Of a DNA stretch of 64,000 bases, positions 57,023 through 64,000 are shown piece by piece. The notes beneath the pieces are model-generated. The model saw only the letters and a list, made by a program, of their open reading frames with translations. It did no database searches and was not told the DNA's origin. The translations under genes and the position numbers were made by a program. Source of the stretch: Lonicera japonica (Eukaryota; Streptophyta; Magnoliopsida; Dipsacales; Caprifoliaceae); assembly GCA_021464415.1 (NCBI GenBank), contig CM038470.1, forward strand, positions 36,140,099-36,204,098, in the 5' to 3' direction. Within the stretch, counting starts at the first letter, position 1, and the number at the start of each line of letters is the position of its first letter.

Positions 57023-58314
57023 TGATTTACGGGAAATTTTTATAATTAATTTATCTTTGCTTAATTCCACACTTAAATGCAATAAAAACCTTACTTTATG
57101 TAAAATTAATTAAATCAGTATAGCGAATAAGTAGGAGTCAATCCAAATCCAAGCTAATATCTTAAAAGTAGGAGAGTGTTGAAATCTAATATTTTAGGAA
57201 CCAAATTAAAACAGTTTTAAATTTTGATTTTTTTTGAAATTAATTTAACTAAGAAACTAAACTAATTATATTAAATCAAGCAAGCAAGTAATCAATAATA
57301 AGAAATCCCAAGGAAAGAGAATCCACCACCATGGATATAAACAAAAAGATATCTAATTATATTTTTAATATTCATCCTTACTATATAAACAAATTTGAAT
57401 TCACCATCATTCTTTCTTTAAAACTAATGTAAATAAAAATAGGCATCGCCTGTATCCCCAAATTAGTGATCACAAGAGATCCTTCCTTTATTTTAAAAAC
57501 AATTAAAGTACTAGAAAAAAAACACACGTTATAGTAATGGTGATTTCAAAATATTTTTTAATTCAGGATAAATAATTAAAAATTAATTATAATTAAATTA
57601 AGCCCATTATATCCATGGCGGTTTCATCCCTCTCCTTTGGGAGAGAGTTTAGCCAAGCATATTAAATAAAGACCATATTAAAATAAAATAATAATTTATC
57701 ATTAAAATTAAAACTAAAGTACTTAAATACAAACTATGAAAAATTAGAAAGCTAGAAAGCGTCCCTGTTTATGATGCTCGAACTGGCGTGTGCCGCACGG
57801 CTTTATGCTGTCCACTTCTTCTCCTTCAATACTTCGGCCGCACGGCAACTAGTATATGAATGATTTTCTCTCTCTAGAACTCTCTAATAATATCTATATT
57901 CTATCTATTTTTCCTATCTATTTTCTATATATTTTCTTCTATATTTTTCTTCTATTCCTTTAGGTGTAGAGAATGGGTCTATATATAGGAATGAGAGATA
58001 GAGGTTTACGAGGTTTAGGAAACTAGAATTGTAGAAGAAATAACAACTTTGAATTCAATTAGGATTATAATTAAGAGAGAGAATAAGGAGTTCTATTCGA
58101 ATTAGGAGAGAATATTGAATTGGAATATTCTTTCTTCTTTATCTTTTTTTTTGATCTTCAGTAAACTTCTTCCACCCTTTTAGGCTTTTTATTATAATTT
58201 TCTTCTTTCGTACAAAAAGACAAAATAAATATTAATCCTCCATAATTTAAGCATTAATTATATTATAACAAAATATTATTTGCGGGTTAAAATAACAATT
58301 TTGGGCACTTATCA
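57023..58314 (-). repeat. 5' LTR of the Athila-like element
   Basis: Partner of 48061-49362. Its outer edge, TTATCA at 58314, is followed directly by the ATACG target duplication and the resumed Copia frame. Confidence 0.93.
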
Positions 58315-58319
58315 ATACG

Positions 58320-59991
58320 GTCCCTCCCAATGATGATGTCTCGCCTGCTGATCCTGTCATACTTCAACCACAATGGCAGTCGAATCGGGTAAAGAGCTCC
58401 CTCGCCATCTTCGTGATTACCATTGTTATTCTACTATGATTTCTCACTATGAACCTTCATCTTATAAGGAAGCTAGTACTAATCCACTTTGGCAGCAAGC
58501 TATGACAGAAGAGTTGCAAGCTTTAGATAAAGCTCATACTTGGGATCTTGTGACTCTTCCTCCTGGAAAATCTGCATTTGGGTGTAAATGGGTGCATAAA
58601 ATCAAGACACGGTCTGACGGTTCGATTGACCGACACAAAGCTTGTCTCGTAGCCAAGGGGTTTAATCAGGAGTATGGTATAGACTATGAAGAAACTTTCG
58701 GACTTGTAGCTCGAATGACATATGTTCGCAGTCTTATTGCTATTGCTACTGTTCGCAAATGGGATCTTTTTCAGATAGATGTTAAGAATGATTTTCTTAA
58801 TGGGGATCTCACAGAAGAAGTATATATGAAACCACCTCCCGGTTACTCACACCAGTCCACCCAGGTCTACAAACTTCGACGTGCCCTATATGGACTTAAG
58901 CAAGTTCCCCGAGCTTGGTTTGCAAAATTTAGCTCCACTATCACAAAGCTTGGTTATTCCTCCAGTTCGTCAGACTCAGGCCTCTTTATTCGAAAGACAG
59001 ATTCTGGGACTATTCTTCTTCTCTTCTACGTGGATGATATGATAATTACTGGGGATGATATTTCTTGTATCTCGGATCTCAAAAGGTCTCTTATTCAATT
59101 TTTTGAGATGAAGGATCTTGGTCGTCTCAACTACTTCTTAGGGCTTGAAGTTCTTTCTGACCCAACGGGTTACTATTTGTCTCAGGTGAAATATGCGTCT
59201 GATGTTTTGGCTCGTGCTGGTCTCACTGACTGTAAAACTGCATCTACTCCATTGGACACCAATGTTAGACTTACTCCATTTGATGATCCTCCTCTCTCCG
59301 ATGGTACTTTATACCGACAATTAGTTGGCAGTCTGGTTTACTTTACTGTTACTTGCCTGGATATTGCTTTATGATGTCCATGTTATCAGTCAGTTTATGT
59401 AAGCTCCTCACTCTACTCACCTTGATGCTGTCATTCGGATCCTTTGTTATCTCAAAAGGACAGTTTTTAATGGGCTTCACTACTCCTCAAGGTCATCTCT
59501 TATATTATGGGTTTACTCTGATGCAGATTGGGCCGGTGACCCTACGGATCGTCGGTCTATTACTGGTTACTGTTTCTTTCTCGGGGATCCCTTCTTACTT
59601 GGCAGAACAAGAAACAGTATGTTGTTTCTCGATCGAGCACTGAGGTTGAATACCGTGCTCTTACTGATACTTCACAAGAACTTATATGGCTTCGACGCCT
59701 CCTCGATGAACTAGGTGCTCCTCAAGACTTTGCTACTACTTCTATTATGAAATCTGCAGTGGCATCCAAATCAGTCACAATGACGTCTTTCATGAACGAA
59801 ACAAACACATTGAGATTGATTGTCACTTTATTCGCCAGCATATTCGCAGTCTGTACATTCGTCTTATGCCCGTATCTTCAGACGACTAGCCTGCAGATCT
59901 CTTCACCAAAGCTCACCAGCCTAGCTGTTTCCAAACTCTGATTTCCAAACTCCAGTTGGTCTCTCACTTACCACCTTGAGTTTAAGGGGGG
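58320..59991 (+). pseudogene. pol: Copia reverse transcriptase-RNase H, second part of the broken polyprotein
   Basis: RT (58373-59371) is uninterrupted: WQQAMTEELQALDKAHTWDL, GCKWVHKIKTRSDGSI, VAKGFNQEYGIDYEETF, DLFQIDVKNDFLNGDL (AFL in most relatives), ALYGLKQVPRAWF and catalytic YVDDMIITGDD. A frameshift follows near 59371. RNase H is readable in other frames (YSDADWAGDPTDRRSITGY near 59515, then EIDCHFIRQHI). It ends at polypurine AAGGGGGG before the 3' LTR. Confidence 0.93.
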
Positions 59992-60195
59992 TGTTAGAAT
60001 ATATTATGTATTTAGTATTAATTGTATTTCCTAAATTATATTGATTGTGTTCCCATCATTCTTTCCTAATTGTAGCCTAGACTATAGCTTCCTTTCTAGT
60101 ATATATATTCATTCTCTATTGTACATGTATTATCAAGAAAGTAATACAATTCATTATACTCTTTCAATCTCTTTTTCAATTTCTATTTCGTAACA
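59992..60195 (+). repeat. Copia 3' LTR (204 bp)
   Basis: Begins TGTTAGAATAT, ends TTTCGTAACA, followed by target duplication TATAC. Confidence 0.95.
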
Positions 60196-61704
60196 TATAC
60201 TATACCTGATCCATCTTGACAAGGTATTTTATATCTTGTTCTGATGCCATTGGTCATGTAATAAGCTTGTTATATCTACATAAAAGTAGTTATTTTTTAA
60301 AAGAATGCTTTCAAAGATGTACAAACACAAATTGTAACAATTTTGAAAATAGGGACAAACCTGAGACATATGGGCTGTCAGCCTGAGACGCTGGAGAGAC
60401 AAAGAGAAACTCATTAAGGTTTTTGATAAAGTAATGGCGTTCTTTGTTAGAAGAAATATTTTCGAGGTTCTTGCTATTAACCATAATCAATCAAACAAGA
60501 TGACAGGAAAATAAGAAGATAATCAACTTCTGATCATGCAGTCAATAGATGCAACCAAGTAGCACTATAAAGAAGATAAATAAGAAAATACAAGATTTGA
60601 CAAACATCATACAATGCCCTAGGAAAATTTGGAGGAAAAGCTAAACACCAAATATTGAATTGAACGCCATTTCATGTGCAATAAAGGATTTAACGGTGTT
60701 TGATTAAAATTAAGTTCACAAGACAACGTTTTCCTTGGTAGTTGCTTTTGCCAAATTTATCCACCTTTTTTTATGGAATCGAAAACGCAATTCCAATGAA
60801 TTCAATTATTTTCCACGTAAACCAATCAAACGATTGACGAGAATTATTATTTCCTTACTTCCAAATTCCTAACAATTTGGTAAATCGCTGTGAAGAGAGA
60901 ATATTAAAACAACAAAATTATCCTGAAATAATACCGATATCACAACCAAATCATCACTCTATGTATCAACAGCCGCTTGAACATCACTTTCGTTCTTGTG
61001 AAACATAATTCTAATGAACTCGTCACTTAGCTTAGGCAATTCCTTCTTTTGCAACATTGGATTCACATCTGTAGTAGCGGCATTTCTGCCTTTCAAGTTC
61101 CCTTCATATATGCCCCGTTGGTTTTACGGACTGAGATACATAAGGCTTGGCAAGAAAATTGAGTGCCACAGCATGCACATCCAGTTGCTAGGAACCAGCA
61201 AGCTTCACAAAATCGGCTCGCTGTTCTAGCGATGTCTAGATTGCTTCTGTCAATAAATATTAAATCAATACGATTTTTCCGTGCTTCAGGACAATTGTTA
61301 GGGACTGAGTTTCAGGCGAGGGGGAGCAGCTCCCCCCTCAAGTTAATTTTTTTTTACATACATTAATTTGCATGTATACGTGAGAGTATTTAATAAATTT
61401 GACAATTAAAATATTAACAATTTTCAATGTTGATTGTAAATAACTTTTTTTGGCAAGCTAAAACTTAAACTATTAATTTGTTTCGATTTTACACCTCTGT
61501 CAAATCTGTAAATAAAACTAATGGAGGAGGTGCCAAAGTGACACATATTTACCTCAACTTTCATTCCTCTTCATTTTTATTAACCAACTTTGCAGGTCCG
61601 TAACTCTTTAATGCGATGTTCAAATGATACAATATTTGAACAATTAGTTTGAGCATATACCTCTACATCTTTCATGTTTTGGCTGAATTCCGAATTAAGC
61701 ATCT
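60196..61704. other. Intergenic DNA right of the Copia element
   Basis: Mostly AT-rich and noncoding. On the minus strand, 61240-60990 has short readable runs (RADFVKLAGS, QLDVHAVALNFLAKPYVSQS) broken by stops, perhaps a decayed gene fragment that I cannot identify. At 61317-61342 a GC-rich inverted repeat (GAGGGGGAGC/GCTCCCCCCTC) could be a transposon end. Confidence 0.45.
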
Positions 61705-62618
61705 AGTCGGATCTAGCGAATCTTGAGCTTCCCCAAACCCCTAGCCATGGAGGAAAGTGAAAATGATGAAGAAGAAGATGAATAGTGTTGGGGAATGGTG
61801 GATTAAGGAGGAGCTTGGGTTGTGATCTCGGATCTCTTGCAAAGCCCCCAAGATCGCCTCTCTTTCTCTCTCTAGAAGCTCTCAAATGACGGTGATGAAA
61901 AATGAAGAGGAAATAGCAAGAAAGAAAATATAATCTAATGCCCAGGGCCAACAACATGCTATTTTTATGAATAGTATGCTGTCCCTAGGCCATTTCGAGA
62001 CAGTCCCCATAGCCTTATCTAGGCATCTCCAACAGCATGTTGTTTTGGAAAACAGCATGCTGTTCACCTTGACTGCTGCGTTGACCTTGAAGATTTAGGA
62101 ATTTGGACTCGGGCTAAACGAGAAAGTTGTAGATAATAAAATTAACTTTCCAATGGAAAAAACAAAGGTCCATTTGGACGTCCGATGAAGAAGTTATGTC
62201 CCAAAAACCACTGATGTGTTGAAATTGTAACGAAATTACGATAGGGCTAGATTTGCAATAATTCTTCCAAACTCAATGCAATACTTTGGAAAGGAATTGG
62301 GACATACAAGAGGCATATAATGAGGTGTAAATGACTAATAAAAAGTCCACAACATAATAGCTAAGATTCCAAATTGAACAAATAGATTTCGAACTTCAAA
62401 ATCTCTAATTCTTGCCGTTAGCACGCCAAACATTGCTACGGCTACCTGAAGTATATTTTGAGCCTACATGCGTGTGTAATATGACTAACGTGACTTGAGG
62501 GAAGTGTCCGAATCATCAAAAAGCACTCGGAATTGAAAATGACCACCCCATGTCAGAATTTGAATTAAACGCGATTAAGGAACGCGATTAGCATCGAATT
62601 AACTAACGGGGTATTACA
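61705..62618 (-). repeat. Tekay-like Ty3/gypsy LTR, copy 2
   Basis: Duplicate of 31943-32842, starting TGTAATACCCC on the minus strand at 62618 with the same right flank as copy 1 (AAATTGACACAAAG). The left end stops matching at 61705. Confidence 0.55.
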
Positions 62619-64000
62619 AATTGACACAAAGTAATAGTTTAAGGGTCAATTTTCTATTAACATATTGTCCTTTCCATATTGAAATTTATTAATTACTGTA
62701 CATGTGATCTGTGTATTATTGTAATATATAATTTCAGAAGAAAATTTAACATTTAGGAAAGTTTGTTTGGTGGTTAAGCGTAAAGGTAATCTAATTTTAA
62801 ATTATAGTTCAAATCTCGTAACTAACAACTTTTGTATTTTTTTTTATTTAAGAAATGCAGTCTTTAAAATTAATAACTTTGCCCCAAGTAAGATTACGGC
62901 TTTGATAGTAAAATTTAGCTCGTGAATGATCAAATATTGATGTTTAGATTTAATGTACACTTGACATTTAATTTAAGCAACTTGAGGGAAAAAAATCTCA
63001 CCCCTCCTCCAAACTATCTAAAATCCTGATTCCACCCACGCTTACAAATAAGAAAGTATTCGAAACAACCGGGATATAAAATCACAACAGCACTAACATT
63101 ACAAAGATTAAATTAGCAGTGCCTAACAAGTGGACATGATGTACTCCTAAAAGGGTGCAACACTATTATAATGCATGTGTACCTCCACACGTTCTGAAAT
63201 TGATAGCTTATGGCTAGATTAAGAGAATGAAAAAAAAAAATTATGTGTTTGTTAACTAAGAAAATTGAGATTTTAGACTTTGTGCTTTTTAAATATGAGG
63301 TTTGAATTTATTCTAATAATCAAGTTTATTTTATGTATTCTTTTACTTTGCATGTGGAACACTACAAAAATCACTTGATTAATATTAGTCAAATTTATAC
63401 ATAATAATGCACCAAATCATGTTTAGTTTCCTTCTTCATACATATATAATGGATGTATCAAATTTCATGACACCAAATAAGTTGTATGTTTTTATTACGT
63501 AGAAATTTCTTTTATATATACTTTTGCAAATCAAACCCATCAATAGCAGATATTTTCAAAAAATAAAAATAAAATTGTGATTACTATGCCAATGGAATTA
63601 TTTTACATGGAAAACACACTTAAGAAAGGCTTGTTCTGAAATACCCAGAAAATTAGATGATCAAGCAAAACTGAGCTGTACTTCTAAAAGTTTCGCAACA
63701 GAGACTATTTAAAATAGAAAACATAAAAATTTCAAGAATTTTCAAAATAATCAGTGAAACTATAACGAATTAGCATGAATTAATATATTTTCAAGCCACT
63801 TAACGATCTACAATTTGTCAATCTACTGTGGAGAAATTACTTACGTCAGTACTCATATAGTGGAGTAGTTACTCTTTTTAATTTGCAATAGATGAATAAC
63901 TCTGGACTTAAAGGTTAAATTTGATGAATATCTGTGTCAACAAACACTAATGTGTGACATAAACTCATTAGCAAATTGACAAGTACATAGTTCCTTAGTT
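61705..64000. repeat. Segmental duplication, copy 2 (predicted TPS downstream flank)
   Basis: Matches 31943-34315 to the last base of the window. Lacks the 85 bp at 33806-33890. The 1.4 kb to the right of the LTR (62619-64000) corresponds to TPS 3' flanking DNA in copy 1. No gene lies within it here. Confidence 0.93.

Larger units (their letters stand above)
48061..58314 (-). mobile_element. Athila-like Ty3/gypsy element with gag-protease only
   Basis: LTRs at 48061-49362 (1,302 bp) and 57023-58314 (1,292 bp), with perfect ATACG target duplications (48056-48060 and 58315-58319) inside the Copia polyprotein. On the minus strand LTRs run TGATAAGTGCCC...TAAATCA. A polypurine tract GTTTGGGGGTAATT (49363-49376) abuts the 3' LTR. 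Next to the 5' LTR lies TTGGGGCCGTTGCCAATTTC, which resembles Athila-type primer sites only in part. Coding is limited to gag and protease (51720-54281). No RT, RNase H, integrase or env relic is found in 49363-51700, so it is non-autonomous. A solo LTR is inserted upstream of gag. Confidence 0.93.
43244..60195 (+). mobile_element. Ty1/copia retrotransposon carrying nested insertions
   Basis: 204-bp LTRs at 43244-43447 and 59992-60195 and a perfect 5-bp target duplication TATAC (43239-43243 and 60196-60200). The left LTR is followed by TGGTATTAGAGGG, close to the initiator tRNA-Met primer site. The right LTR is preceded by polypurine AAGGGGGG. About eight differences between the LTRs by eye suggest an old insertion. 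The interior is broken by a solo LTR (43949-45586) and an Athila-like element (48061-58314); without them the element is about 5 kb. Confidence 0.95.

Overview
The window is nuclear DNA of a flowering plant, most likely a eudicot. The evidence is a multi-exon sesquiterpene-synthase-type gene with canonical GT-AG introns, buried in many layers of plant transposable elements: Ty3/gypsy Tat-, Athila- and Tekay-like elements, Ty1/copia, a LINE, two hAT elements and a tRNA-derived SINE. The background is AT-rich. I see no intact ordinary host gene. The only host-type gene is a terpene synthase (TPS) relic on the minus strand at 34.4-36.6 kb. It keeps six exons and the DDIYD metal-binding motif, but its 5' end is missing where a LINE abuts it, and it has a nonsense codon in the last exon.

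Layout. 1-3.9 kb: AT-rich intergenic DNA with a microsatellite, a SINE with target-site duplications (TSDs), and a diverged copy of sequence found again at 30.1-30.9 kb. 4.5-18.0 kb: a decayed hAT transposon. Inside it, flanked by ATAAG TSDs, sits a very young 10.2-kb Tat/Ogre-like LTR retrotransposon on the minus strand. That element carries an intact gag but no pol, plus three internal tandem-repeat arrays; I found one mismatch between its 1,349-bp LTRs. 19.0-25.4 kb: a degenerate Tat-like Ty3/gypsy pol (minus) with an antisense gypsy-type-transposase ORF (plus) that has its own TATA box, intron and poly(A) signal. A 703-bp hAT MITE interrupts the pol. 25.4-28.6 kb: a non-autonomous LTR element encoding an unrecognised 285-aa protein. 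29.4-34.4 kb: TPS downstream DNA and a Tekay-like LTR. 34.4-36.6 kb: the TPS pseudogene. 36.6-41.45 kb: a 5'-truncated LINE. 43.2-60.2 kb: a Copia element (TSD TATAC) that contains a solo LTR (TSD TATCT) and a gag-protease-only Athila-like element (TSD ATACG). The Athila-like element in turn contains another solo LTR (TSD CAATC). 61.7-64.0 kb: a second copy of the DNA lying just downstream of the TPS.

Main inferences. (1) The 61.7-64.0 kb copy stops, at the window edge, about 112 bp short of where the TPS stop codon would lie, so a second TPS copy is predicted just outside the window. With the older copy at 1.9-2.9 kb this suggests a transposon-inflated tandem TPS array. (2) Two unrelated LTRs carry arrays of perfect 12-bp palindromes (TGTCGCGCGACA and AAGATCGATCTT) upstream of canonical TATA boxes, a recurring U3 design that could be an enhancer or binding-site array. 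(3) Three LTR elements with no reverse transcriptase (7.7, 25.4 and 48.1 kb) point to extensive parasitism among retroelements. The 7.7-kb one holds a 155-bp higher-order repeat that looks like a satellite seed.

All calls come from reading the sequence and the conceptual translations. No database search was possible, and LTR divergences were counted by eye.
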